From NCBI RefSeq assembly GCF_050632385.1, contig NZ_CP192599.1:1550001-1614000 (forward strand): a stretch of 64,000 nt of DNA. The letters run 5' to 3'. The position numbers were made by a program, and so were the translations under genes. Under the pieces are notes generated by a model. That model had not been told where the DNA came from, ran no database searches, and saw only the letters and a list, made by a program, of their open reading frames with translations. Shown piece after piece: positions 41,427 to 50,201 of this stretch. Source of the DNA: Humitalea sp050632385. GTDB taxonomy: Bacteria > Pseudomonadota > Alphaproteobacteria > Acetobacterales > Acetobacteraceae. The stretch's first letter is position 1. Each line of letters begins with the position of its first letter.

Positions 41427-42382
41427 CAGCTCCAAAGCGGGTCGATCGCGGGCCTGCCTGCCAGGACCGCGGCGATGTTGTCCAGGGCGCGGAAGCCCAT
41501 GGCATCGCGGGTTTCAAAGGTGCCGGAGGCGACATGCGGCGTCAGCACGGATTCGGGGCGGTCGATCCAGGCGGCATCGAAGCGCGGCTCGCCCTCGAAC
41601 ACATCCAGCCCGGCCGCAAAAATATGGCCGGAGGCGAGGGCGGCGCGCAGGGCGGCCTCATCCACCACCCCGCCGCGCGCTGCGTTCACCACCACGGCGC
41701 CCTGCGGCAGCAGGGCCAGGGCGGCGGCGTCGATCATGTGATGCGTCTGCGGCGTCAGCGGCACATGCAGGGTCAGGAAATCGCAGCGCGGCAGCATGGC
41801 GGCGAGGGAAGGGGCGTATTCGGCGTCCTCCCCCGGCATCTCCATCAGGTCATGGTAGATGACGTTCATATCGAACCCCCGGGCGCGGCGGGCCATGGCC
41901 TTGCCGATGCGGCCCATGCCGACGATGCCGAGCGTCTTGCCCCAGACCCGCACGCCCAGGCCCTCACCCATCGCGCGCGGCGTCCAGGCATCGGCCCGTA
42001 TCATCCGTTCGAAGACGCCCAGCCTGCGGGCGGCGGCCAGCAGCAGGCAGAAGGCCATGTCGGCGGTGCAGCCGGTCAGTACCTCCGGCGTATTGGTCAC
42101 CATCAACCCGCGCGCCTGGGCGGCCGCCAGATCGACATGGTCGAAGCCGACCGAGGCGGTCGCCGCGACCCGGACCGAGGCGGGCAGGGCGGCGATGGTT
42201 GCGGCATCCAGCTTGAAGCCGGAATGAAAGAACAGCGCCTCCGCCTTGTGATCGGCCAGGGCGGCCAGGGCCTCGGCATGGGTCAGGTCCCGGTCGTCCT
42301 GCAGCACCGCGTCGAATTCGGCGCGCATCCGTGCCGCGACCTTGGGCGGCACACGGCGGGCGCAGACAAGGCGATGCTTCAT
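41426..42382 (-). CDS. D-2-hydroxyacid dehydrogenase, tandem copy 1
   Basis: A 318-residue paralogue of the following gene. GMGRIG (155-160), Arg236 (NAARGG), Glu265 (DVFEGEP) and His283 (TPHVASG) are present. GAGGG lies about 11 bases before the ATG at 42382. Compared with copy 2, the DFLTLHVPLTPQTHHMID segment is closer to the family norm, while copy 2 has SMHIPGGAATRHWLS, suggesting that the two differ in substrate. Divergent from the SDR/hydantoinase operon, with which it may share a regulatory region of about 105 bases. Confidence 0.92.
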   Translation of the reverse strand: MKHRLVCARRVPPKVAARMRAEFDAVLQDDRDLTHAEALAALADHKAEALFFHSGFKLDAATIAALPASVRVAATASVGFDHVDLAAAQARGLMVTNTPEVLTGCTADMAFCLLLAAARRLGVFERMIRADAWTPRAMGEGLGVRVWGKTLGIVGMGRIGKAMARRARGFDMNVIYHDLMEMPGEDAEYAPSLAAMLPRCDFLTLHVPLTPQTHHMIDAAALALLPQGAVVVNAARGGVVDEAALRAALASGHIFAAGLDVFEGEPRFDAAWIDRPESVLTPHVASGTFETRDAMGFRALDNIAAVLAGRPAIDPLWS

Positions 42383-42489
42383 GACGATCATTTCCCTCAT
42401 TTGCGGTGAGGATACCTGTCCCCGCCCGGGTTGCCATGGGGCGGCGGGCGGTGCAGTCAAAAGCCCTGAAATTTTGTGGGAGAAGAACC

Positions 42490-43278
42490 ATGGACCTCGG
42501 TCTCAAGGGCAAGCGCGCGTTGGTGATGGGGGCGTCCAAGGGGCTCGGGCGGTCGATCGCCGATGCGCTGGCGGCCGATGGCGTCGCCGTGGCCGTGTCC
42601 GGCCGCGAGCAGGCCAGCCTGGACAAGGTCGCGGCCGCGTTGATCGCGGCGGGCGCCCCGAAGGCGGTCGGCATCACGGCCGACGTGAGCAAGGTCGAGG
42701 ATATGGACCGCCTGGCCGATGCCGCCATCGCGGCCCTGGGTGGCGTTGATATCTTGGTGCTCAACCACGGCGGCCCGCCGCCCTGCACGGCGCTGGAGAT
42801 GAAGGAGAGCGACCTGATCCTCTGGTTCCAGAGCATCGTCGTCTCGCCGATCCACATCGCCATGCGCCTGTTGCCGGCGATGCGGGCCCAGAAATTCGGG
42901 CGGATCATCACGGTCGGCAGCAGCGGCATGGAACAGCCGATCCCGAACCTGGCCCTGTCCAATACCCTGCGCGCGGCCATCGTCGGCTGGAACAAGACCC
43001 TGGCCAACGAAGTCGCGGTCGATGGCGTGACCTGCAACATCCTGGCGCCCGGCGCGATCGTGACCGACCGCACCCGGCAGACCTCCTCCGGCCAGGCGCA
43101 GCGCGAGGGCAAGAGTGTCGAGCAGGTGATGGAGGAGCGCGGCAAGACCATCCCGGCCGGGCGCTATGGCCTGACCGATGAATACGGCCCGATGGGTGCC
43201 TTCCTGGCCAGCGAACGCGCCGGCTACATCACCGGCAGCATCATCCGCGTCGATGGCGGCATGGTGCGGCACGTCTGA
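42490..43278 (+). CDS. SDR family protein lacking the catalytic Tyr-Lys pair
   Basis: A 262-residue Rossmann-fold protein of the short-chain dehydrogenase family. The cofactor motif GASKGLG is at 14-20 and DVS at 65-67, but NNAG is replaced by NHGG (92-95). At the position of the catalytic YxxxK the sequence reads NTLRA (158-162) after Ser145, so both Tyr and Lys are missing. Members of this subgroup are often annotated as 3-oxoacyl-ACP reductases but are unlikely to work by the classical mechanism. GGGAGAAG precedes the ATG; its stop overlaps the next start (TGATG). It opens the M20/HyuA/HyuB operon. Confidence 0.88.
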   Translation: MDLGLKGKRALVMGASKGLGRSIADALAADGVAVAVSGREQASLDKVAAALIAAGAPKAVGITADVSKVEDMDRLADAAIAALGGVDILVLNHGGPPPCTALEMKESDLILWFQSIVVSPIHIAMRLLPAMRAQKFGRIITVGSSGMEQPIPNLALSNTLRAAIVGWNKTLANEVAVDGVTCNILAPGAIVTDRTRQTSSGQAQREGKSVEQVMEERGKTIPAGRYGLTDEYGPMGAFLASERAGYITGSIIRVDGGMVRHV

Positions 43279-44546
43279 TGAGCAGGTCCAACCTCGCGCC
43301 CGATACGGCGCTGGCCGCACGGCTGTTCGACGATCTGCGAGCAAAATCGTTCGACGGCGTTGGCATCACCCGTGAGGCCTATGGGCCGGGCGAACGCATG
43401 GCGCATGCGCTGGTGCGGGAAGCGGCCGAGGCTTTGGACCTGGATTGCGAGGCCGATCCCGTCGGCAACCTGCACATGGTGCTGCGCGGGGCCGATCCTT
43501 CGGCCAAGCGCATCGTCATGGGCAGCCATTTGGACAGCGTGCCGCAGGGCGGCAATTTCGATGGCGCGGCGGGCGTGCTGGCGGGGTTGGCCGCGGTCGC
43601 CGGGCTGCGCGCCGCCGGCATCACCCCGCGCTGCGACGTCGCGGTCATGGCCATCCGGGCGGAGGAGGCAGGGGCCTGGTTCCCGACCTCCTACCCCGGC
43701 AGCCGTGGTGCCCTGGGGCTATTGCCCGCGGGCGAACTGGCCATCCGCAACATGGCGACCGGGCGGACCTTGGCCGAACACATGGTCGAGGAAGGCTTCG
43801 ACCCCGGCTTCGTCGAACGCGGTAAGCGTGTGCTGACCGCCGACAACACCGCTGCCTTTGTCGAAGTGCATATCGAACAGGGGCCGGTGCTGGACGCCGA
43901 GGGCATTCCCGTCGGCATCGTCACCGGCATCCCCGGCAGCCGGCGCCACCGCGTCGGCCGCGTGCATGGCGAATGGAATCACTCGGGCGGCACGCCGCGC
44001 CGGTATCGCGCCGATGCGGCGATCGCGCTGGCGGAATTCGCCGTGGCGTTGGATGACGCCTGGGGGCGGCTGGAAGCCCAGGGCCACAAGATGGTCTGCA
44101 CCTTCTGCACCTTGGCGACATCCCCCGAGGCGGGGTTCACCAAGATCGCCGGCGAGGCGAGTTTCATGCTCGACATCCGCAGCGTGTCCCCGGCCAGCGT
44201 CGATGCGTTGTTCGAGGAGGTGCACCGCCTGGTGCCGCAGATCGAGGCTCGTCGCGGCGTGCGCTTCGACCTGGGTGTCGAGACGGGCAGCGTCGCGGCC
44301 CCCATGGATGCGGGGCTGCGCGCCGGACTGATCGAAGCGGCGCGCGCCGGGTCGGTGCCGTTCCTGGAAATGGCCTCCGGCGGCGGTCACGACGCGGCGG
44401 CGTTCAATGCGGCGGGCATTCCGGCCGCCATGGTTTTTGTCCGTAACCAAAACGGCAGCCACAACCCGCATGAGGCGATGCGTATGGAAGATTTTGATGC
44501 GGCCTGCCGCGTGTTGACGCGATGGCTAGTGGAGACTGCTGCATGA
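43278..44546 (+). CDS. M20 family amidohydrolase (N-carbamoyl-amino acid hydrolase type)
   Basis: A 422-residue zinc-dependent amidase of the hydantoinase/carbamoylase branch. The metal ligands are His84 and Asp95, with Asp86 nearby, in MGSHLDSVPQGGNFDGAAGV; IRAEEAGAWF carries the catalytic Glu pair; the end GGGHDAAAFNAAGIPAAMVFVRNQNGSHNPHEAM holds the last metal His. It should hydrolyse an N-carbamoyl or ureido acid. Start and stop both overlap neighbouring genes, so it is in a single operon with HyuA and HyuB. Confidence 0.93.
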   Translation: MSRSNLAPDTALAARLFDDLRAKSFDGVGITREAYGPGERMAHALVREAAEALDLDCEADPVGNLHMVLRGADPSAKRIVMGSHLDSVPQGGNFDGAAGVLAGLAAVAGLRAAGITPRCDVAVMAIRAEEAGAWFPTSYPGSRGALGLLPAGELAIRNMATGRTLAEHMVEEGFDPGFVERGKRVLTADNTAAFVEVHIEQGPVLDAEGIPVGIVTGIPGSRRHRVGRVHGEWNHSGGTPRRYRADAAIALAEFAVALDDAWGRLEAQGHKMVCTFCTLATSPEAGFTKIAGEASFMLDIRSVSPASVDALFEEVHRLVPQIEARRGVRFDLGVETGSVAAPMDAGLRAGLIEAARAGSVPFLEMASGGGHDAAAFNAAGIPAAMVFVRNQNGSHNPHEAMRMEDFDAACRVLTRWLVETAA

Positions 44547-46609
44547 GTGCGCGTTTGGCTGTCGATATCGGCGGCACGTTTACGGATCTCGCCCTGGAAC
44601 GCGACGGTCAGCGCTGGACCACCAAGGTCCTGACCACGCCGCATGCACCCGAAGAGGGCGTGCTGGCCGGCGTCGTCGCCGTTCTGGCGCGCGCCGGCAT
44701 GGTGGCCGCCGATGTGTCGTTGCTGATCCACGGCACGACCTTGGCGACCAACGCCATCATCGAGCGCAAGGGCGCCAAGACCGGCCTGATCACGACCGAG
44801 GGCTTTCGCGATGTCCTGGCCCTGGGCAACGAGAGTCGCTACGACCAATACGATCTGAACATCACCCTGCCGCAGCCCCTGGTGCCGCGCCGCTGGCGCG
44901 TCGGCGTGCCGGAGCGGCTGGACAATGAGGGCAAGGTGCTGCTGCCGCTGGATGCACAGGCCGTCGTCCGCCAAGCCTTGTTCCTGAAGTCGGAGGGTGT
45001 CGAGGCGCTGGCCATCGGCTTCCTGCATGCCTTCGTGAACTCGGCGCATGAACGCCAGGCGGCCGAGGTCGTGCGCGAGGTCTGGCCCGACGTGGCGATC
45101 TCGCTGTCCTCCGAAGTCTCGCCGGAAATGCGCGAGTGGGAGCGATTCTCGACCACCGTCGCCAATGCCTATGTGCAGCCGCTGATGTCGAACTACCTGC
45201 TGCGCCTGCGGGATGGGTTGCGTGCGTCGGGGCTGACCTGCCCCTTGTTCCTGATGCTGTCGGGCGGCGGGTTGACGACGCTCGAAACCGCCGCGCGCTT
45301 CCCCATTCGCCTGGTGGAAAGCGGGCCGGCGGGTGGTGCGATCTTCTCGGCCTTCTGTGCGCGTCAGCGCGGGTTCGACCGGGTGCTGAGCTTCGACATG
45401 GGCGGCACCACCGCCAAGGTCTGCCTGGTCGATGATTTCGCGCCGCATGCGTCGCGCAGTTTTGAAGTCGCGCGCGTCGGCCGCTTCCGCAAGGGATCGG
45501 GCCTGCCGCTGCGGATTCCCGTGATCGAGATGGTGGAGATCGGCGCCGGCGGTGGTTCGCTGGCGCATGTCGATGGCATGGGGCGGATCACGGTCGGGCC
45601 GGAAAGTGCCGGCGCGATGCCCGGCCCCGCCTGCTACGGGCGCGGTGGCCAAAAACCCGCGGTGACCGATGCGAATTGCCTGCTGGGGCGTTATGATTCC
45701 GCGCGCTTCGCTGGTGGCACCATGTCGCTGGACGAAGGGGCGGCGCGCACCGCCATGGCCGATGCGATCGGCGTGCCGCTGGGGCTGGAGCCGGAAATGG
45801 CGGCCCTCGGCGTGGTCGAGATGGTGGACGAGAACATGGCCAATGCGGCCCGCGTCCATGCCATCGAAAGCGGCACGGGCTACGACGGACGCGTGGTCAT
45901 CGCATTTGGTGGCGGCGGGCCGGTGCATGGCTGCCGCGTCGCGGAAAAGATCGGCGTGAAGCGCGTTCTGGTGCCATCCGGCGCCGGCGTCGGCAGCGCC
46001 ATCGGGTTCTTGCGCGCGCCTGTGGGGTATGAGGTTGTCCGCAGCCTGTACCAGCGCCTGTCGCGCCTGGATGTGGCCGGGGTGAACACGCTGCTGGGGT
46101 CGATGCGGGATGAGGCGCGGGGCGTCGTGTCGCTCGGCGCCTTCGGCGCCGAGGTCATCGAAAAGCGCATCGCCTTCATGCGCTACGTCGGCCAGGGGCA
46201 TGAGATCGCGCTGCCGCTGCCGGTGCGCGATCTGGATGCGTCGGATGCCGCGGCGATCCGCGTTGCGTATGAGGCCGAATACGCGCGCTTCTACGACCGT
46301 GCGGTGCCGGGCAGCGACATCGAAATCCTGTCTTTTGCCGTGACCGTCGCGACCATCACCGAGGCGTTGGAACCGGTCGCGGAAGTGGTCGACGCGCCGG
46401 CGCCGAAGCCGACCGGGTCGCAGCAGGTGCGCGATACCGTGACCGGTATCGTCGGCCCCTGGGCGGTCTACGACCGTTCCGACATGGTCCCCGGCGCCCG
46501 CGTCATGGGGCCCTGCATCGTGGCGGAGGCTGAGACGAGCACGCTGGTCGGGCCGGGGTGGACGTGCCGCATGGATGGGCTGGGCTACCTGGATCTGGAG
46601 CACGCATGA
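44543..46609 (+). CDS. hyuA: hydantoinase/oxoprolinase subunit A
   Basis: A 688-residue ATP-dependent amidohydrolase subunit. The actin-like ATPase start VDIGGTFTDLAL is at 7-18, LIHGTTLATNAIIERKGAKTGLITTEGFRDVL follows, and FDMGGTTAKVCLVDDF and SGPAGGAIFSA form the second nucleotide-binding half. The C-terminal third is the HyuA C domain. With HyuB it opens cyclic imides or lactams (hydantoin, 5-oxoproline, N-methylhydantoin) using ATP. The ATG at 44543 overlaps the M20 stop. Confidence 0.95.
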   Translation: MSARLAVDIGGTFTDLALERDGQRWTTKVLTTPHAPEEGVLAGVVAVLARAGMVAADVSLLIHGTTLATNAIIERKGAKTGLITTEGFRDVLALGNESRYDQYDLNITLPQPLVPRRWRVGVPERLDNEGKVLLPLDAQAVVRQALFLKSEGVEALAIGFLHAFVNSAHERQAAEVVREVWPDVAISLSSEVSPEMREWERFSTTVANAYVQPLMSNYLLRLRDGLRASGLTCPLFLMLSGGGLTTLETAARFPIRLVESGPAGGAIFSAFCARQRGFDRVLSFDMGGTTAKVCLVDDFAPHASRSFEVARVGRFRKGSGLPLRIPVIEMVEIGAGGGSLAHVDGMGRITVGPESAGAMPGPACYGRGGQKPAVTDANCLLGRYDSARFAGGTMSLDEGAARTAMADAIGVPLGLEPEMAALGVVEMVDENMANAARVHAIESGTGYDGRVVIAFGGGGPVHGCRVAEKIGVKRVLVPSGAGVGSAIGFLRAPVGYEVVRSLYQRLSRLDVAGVNTLLGSMRDEARGVVSLGAFGAEVIEKRIAFMRYVGQGHEIALPLPVRDLDASDAAAIRVAYEAEYARFYDRAVPGSDIEILSFAVTVATITEALEPVAEVVDAPAPKPTGSQQVRDTVTGIVGPWAVYDRSDMVPGARVMGPCIVAEAETSTLVGPGWTCRMDGLGYLDLEHA

Positions 46610-48246
46610 TGAACGCACTCGAAAAGATCCAGCGCCAGATCCAATGGAACCGCCTGATCGCGGTGGTCGAGGAACAGGCCCAGACCATGATCCGCACCGC
46701 CTTCAGCACCACGGTGCGCGAAGCGGGCGATCTGTCGGCCGGCATTTTTGACCTCAAGGGCCGGATGCTGGCGCAGGCCGTCACCGGCACGCCGGGCCAC
46801 GTCAATTCCATGATGGAATCGGTCGGCCACTTCCTGGCCAAATTCCCCGCCGAGACGATGAAGCCGGGCGACCACTACATCACCAACGATCCCTGGCTCG
46901 GCACCGGCCATCTGCACGATCTGACTGTCGTGACGCCGGCGTTCCACGCCGGCAAGATCGTCGGGCTCTTCGCCAATACCGCGCATGTCATCGACGTGGG
47001 CGGCCTCGGCATGGGGCCGGAAGGGCGGTCGGTGTTCGAAGAGGGGCTCTATATCCCGATCGTGAAGTGCTTCGACCAGGGCCGCGCGAACGAGACCTTC
47101 TTCGACTTTTTGCGCGCCGGCACGCGCACGCCCGCGGAATTGGAAGGCGACGTCTATTCCCTCTGCGCCTGCAACGACGCCGGCGCGCGGCGCCTGGTTG
47201 AGATGATGGCCGAATTCGCCATGACCGGGCTGGATGACCTGGCGGGGTTCATCTTCGACAGCAGCCTGGCCGCCACCCTCGCGGAAATCGAAAAACTGCC
47301 GCGCGGGTCCTGGACTGGCACCATCACCTCCGACGGCTACGAACAGCCCGTCACCCTGCGCGCGAAACTGACCGCGGCGGGCGACAGGATCGAGGTTGAT
47401 TTCGCCGGCACCGATGGCTTGTCCTCGCGTGGGATCAACGTCCCGGCCTCCTATTGCCGCGCCTATACGTGTTTCGGGCTGAAGGTCGTGATCGCGCCGG
47501 AAATTCCGAACAACTGGGCGAGCCTCTCGCCCTTCCACATCACCATCCCCGAAGGCTGCATCCTGAACGCGCCGCGCCCCTATCCGGTGTCGGTGCGCCA
47601 TGTGGTGGGGCAGTTGCTGCCCGATCTGATGATGGGCTGCCTGCACCAGGCGGTGCCGGACCGGGTCGTGGCCGAAGGCTCCTCCTGCCTGTGGAACCCG
47701 CCCTTGCGCGGCGGTGCGCAGGTCAGCGGCCAGAATGCCGAACTGCCGGATTTTGAAGTCATCACCTTCAATTCTGGCGGCACTGGCGCGCGCATGACGC
47801 AGGATGGGCTGGACGGCACGGCCTTCCCCTCCGGCGTGCGGACCATGCCGGTCGAGGCGACCGAGAACGTCGCCCCGGTCGTGTTCTGGAAAAAGGAACT
47901 GCGCCCGGACAGCGCCGGCCCCGGCCATACCCGCGGCGGCTTCGGCCAGATCATGGAAATCGGCGCCAAGGGCGATGCCGAATTCGCCATCAACGCGATT
48001 TTCGACCGCGTTGCGAATGCACCCAAGGGCCGTGCCGGCGGTGGCGATGGCGCGGCCGGCTGGGTCGGCCTGACCGATGGCACCGTGCTGCGTACCAAGG
48101 GTTTCCAGACCATCGCCAAGGGCAATCGGCTGCGGCTGTTGCTGCCCGGCGGCGGCGGTATGGGCCCCGCGGGAACGCGTGACCGGGACTTGGTCGCCCG
48201 TGACGTCGCCGATGGTCTGGTCACCGAAACCAAGGCCTATGACTGA
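46606..48246 (+). CDS. hyuB: hydantoinase/oxoprolinase subunit B
   Basis: A 546-residue HyuB subunit. It begins MMNALEKIQRQIQWNRLIAVVEEQAQTM and has MIRTAFSTTVREAGDLSAGIFDLKGRMLAQA, KPGDHYITNDPWLGTGHLHDLTVVTPAF, and GGFGQIMEIGAKGDAEF near the C-terminus, all conserved in the family. The start overlaps the hyuA stop (ATGA). Together the subunits hydrolyse a cyclic amide; the M20 enzyme could then cut the ureido or amide product. Confidence 0.95.
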   Translation: MMNALEKIQRQIQWNRLIAVVEEQAQTMIRTAFSTTVREAGDLSAGIFDLKGRMLAQAVTGTPGHVNSMMESVGHFLAKFPAETMKPGDHYITNDPWLGTGHLHDLTVVTPAFHAGKIVGLFANTAHVIDVGGLGMGPEGRSVFEEGLYIPIVKCFDQGRANETFFDFLRAGTRTPAELEGDVYSLCACNDAGARRLVEMMAEFAMTGLDDLAGFIFDSSLAATLAEIEKLPRGSWTGTITSDGYEQPVTLRAKLTAAGDRIEVDFAGTDGLSSRGINVPASYCRAYTCFGLKVVIAPEIPNNWASLSPFHITIPEGCILNAPRPYPVSVRHVVGQLLPDLMMGCLHQAVPDRVVAEGSSCLWNPPLRGGAQVSGQNAELPDFEVITFNSGGTGARMTQDGLDGTAFPSGVRTMPVEATENVAPVVFWKKELRPDSAGPGHTRGGFGQIMEIGAKGDAEFAINAIFDRVANAPKGRAGGGDGAAGWVGLTDGTVLRTKGFQTIAKGNRLRLLLPGGGGMGPAGTRDRDLVARDVADGLVTETKAYD

Positions 48247-48730
48247 ACTCTACATCGACGCGGATGCCTGTCCCGTGCGGGACGAGGCGTTCCGCGTCGC
48301 GTTCCGGCTGAACCTGCCCGTGCACGTCGTCTCCAACGGCGCGCGCGGCATCCTGCTGCCGGACAATCCCCTGGTGCATCGGGTGATCGTCTCGGACGGC
48401 GCCGATGTCGCGGATGACTGGATCGCCGAACGCATCACCGCCGCCGATGTCTGCGTCACGCAAGACATTCCCCTGGCGGCGCGCTGCCTGGAGAAGGGCG
48501 CCCGGGCGCTGACCTCCAAGGGGCATCTGTGGACGGCGGCGAATATCGGCGGCGCGCTGGCGGGGCGCGCGGTGGCTGAACACCTGCGCAGCACCGGCGG
48601 CCGCACCGGTGGGCCGGCCGGAATGACGCAGGCCGATCGCTCGAATTTCCTGTCCGCGCTGGACACGGCATTGCGGGCGGCGATGCGCCCCGCGGCGCCG
48701 GTCATGCGGGTGCCGCCGGGCGGGTTCTAG
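48239..48730 (+). CDS. YaiI/YqxD family protein (DUF188)
   Basis: A 163-residue PIN-like-fold protein with the family start LYIDADACPVRDEAFRVA and HVVSNGARGILLP, VSDGADVADDWIAERI and CVTQDIPLAARCL, in which acidic residues form a putative metal site. Function not established; a nuclease role is assumed. It overlaps the end of hyuB by eight bases, which looks like a coincidental attachment to the operon. Its stop overlaps the stop of the convergent CCA transferase gene. Confidence 0.9.
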   Translation: MTELYIDADACPVRDEAFRVAFRLNLPVHVVSNGARGILLPDNPLVHRVIVSDGADVADDWIAERITAADVCVTQDIPLAARCLEKGARALTSKGHLWTAANIGGALAGRAVAEHLRSTGGRTGGPAGMTQADRSNFLSALDTALRAAMRPAAPVMRVPPGGF

Positions 48731-49953
48731 CCGACCAGAACCTCGTCCCGCAGCCGCGCCAGGCAGGCGTCCTTGTCGGCTAAACAGCCACCCGCGAACC
48801 ACCAGCCGCGCACGGCATTATACAGTCGGCCGATCCGCGGTCCCTCGGGTACGCCAAGGTCCAGCACATCCTGGCCGAGCAGAGGGAACACCGGCACGGG
48901 CAATTCCGCCGCGCGGGCGCGATCGGCAGCGCGGTCGCGACCGTCCTCGGCCTCGGCCAGCAGCAATTCGGCGGTCGCATCGTCCCGCCCCAGCAGCGCG
49001 AGCATCCGGCGCAGCGCGTCATCGTTCAGCCCCGGCGCCGGCCTTGCCTCGGGCCGTGGGCCGCACAGCCGCGACAACCGCCCCCGCTCATCCCCCGACA
49101 TCCGCATTCGGCCCGCCAGCGCGCCGAGGCCGCGCGGCGGCATCTCACCGACCAGCGCCGCGAGGCGCAGCAGCGGATCGGGCGCGGGCGACGCGGCGAT
49201 CAGCCGCCGCAAGCGGTCCAGCCCCGCGACCAACGCGGCTTCCGGCAACACGGCCCCCAACACGCCGGTCGCGGCCATCAGCGCCAGCGCGTCGGTGGGG
49301 TCGGGGGCGTCGAGCAGGCGCTTGATCTCGGACCACACGCGTTCCGCCGAAAGCCGCGCCAGCCCCGGAACCGCCGCCGCGATCGCCGCCACCGCCGCGG
49401 CATCCGGTACCGTGCCGCCGTAGCGCGCGTGGAACCTGAAGAAGCGCAAGGCGCGCAAAAAGTCTTCGGACAACCGCGTCGCCGGGTCGCCGACGAAGCG
49501 CACGACCCGCGCCGCCAGATCCTCGCGGCCGCCAAAATAATCCCAAAGCCGCCCCTCGGCATCGAGCGACATGGCGTTGATGGTGAAATCCCGCCGCGCG
49601 GCGTCGATGCGCCAGTCGGTGGTCCAGGCGACCTCGGCATGGCGGCCGTCGGTCGCGATGTCCTGGCGCAGAGCCGTCACTTCAACGGGTTGATGGTCCA
49701 GCACGGCGGTGACCGTGCCATGCGCCAGCCCGGTTTCGAATACGCGTAGCCCCGCCTCGCGCAGGCGTTCGGCGATGGTCTCGGGCGGCCAGGGGGCGGC
49801 GACGTCGACATCGGCCAGTTGCAGCCCGGCCAGCGCGTCGCGCACCAGGCCACCAACGGCCCGCGCACCGGGCAGGGCGGCCAACACCGCCGCTGCCGCG
49901 CCGTGGCGCAGGATAGCGGGCGGCGGGATCTGGTCGTGGGGATCGTCGGTCAG
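48727..49953 (-). CDS. CCA tRNA nucleotidyltransferase / poly(A) polymerase family
   Basis: Adds or repairs the 3' CCA of tRNA. The N-terminal catalytic part has VGGLVRD, the DVDVA metal pair, HGTVTAVLDHQPVEVTALR and RRDFTINAM; the helical body follows. The conserved start region IPPPAILRHGAAAVLAALPGARAVGG extends upstream of the nearest GTG (49887). A CTG at 49953 overlaps the TGA of the upstream DUF6111 gene and has GGAG eight bases before it, so I take this as the more likely start. The GTG start gives 386 residues and cuts the first helix. Function is secure, start is not. Confidence 0.88.
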   Translation of the reverse strand: MTDDPHDQIPPPAILRHGAAAAVLAALPGARAVGGLVRDALAGLQLADVDVAAPWPPETIAERLREAGLRVFETGLAHGTVTAVLDHQPVEVTALRQDIATDGRHAEVAWTTDWRIDAARRDFTINAMSLDAEGRLWDYFGGREDLAARVVRFVGDPATRLSEDFLRALRFFRFHARYGGTVPDAAAVAAIAAAVPGLARLSAERVWSEIKRLLDAPDPTDALALMAATGVLGAVLPEAALVAGLDRLRRLIAASPAPDPLLRLAALVGEMPPRGLGALAGRMRMSGDERGRLSRLCGPRPEARPAPGLNDDALRRMLALLGRDDATAELLLAEAEDGRDRAADRARAAELPVPVFPLLGQDVLDLGVPEGPRIGRLYNAVRGWWFAGGCLADKDACLARLRDEVLVG

Positions 49954-50201
49954 CGTCGGCGCTCCGCATGGCCAGGTTCGATATGTCCATCGGGCGCCAT
50001 GTGTGGCGCGATATAGACGGTGCCCGGCTCCAGGCTGCGGTGCAGCCCGTAGGCAATGGCGCCGGCGATCGCAAGCCCGACGCCAAGGACGGCCACGGCC
50101 AGTAACTGCGTCGTCGGCTCACCACCCGGATGCTTGCGCCACCAGATGAACCAGAGGGCGAAGGGCGTCGCGAAAAGCAGCGACTCGAACAGCCAGGGCA
50201 T
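49950..50201 (-). CDS. DUF6111 family membrane protein
   Basis: An 83-residue protein with two hydrophobic helices (about 5-20, FESLLFATPFALWFIWW, and 32-52, LLAVAVLGVGLAIAGAIAY) and a polar tail HMAPDGHIEPGHAERRR. It occurs between the CoA pyrophosphatase and CCA transferase genes, an arrangement repeated in many alphaproteobacteria. Start and stop overlap both neighbours, so all three are one operon. Function unknown. Confidence 0.8.
   Translation of the reverse strand: MPWLFESLLFATPFALWFIWWRKHPGGEPTTQLLAVAVLGVGLAIAGAIAYGLHRSLEPGTVYIAPHMAPDGHIEPGHAERRR

Noticed and set aside
44387..46618. Long minus-strand open frame opposite hyuA
   Set aside because: Same reasoning: biased composition, no domain, and hyuA on the other strand has all conserved motifs.
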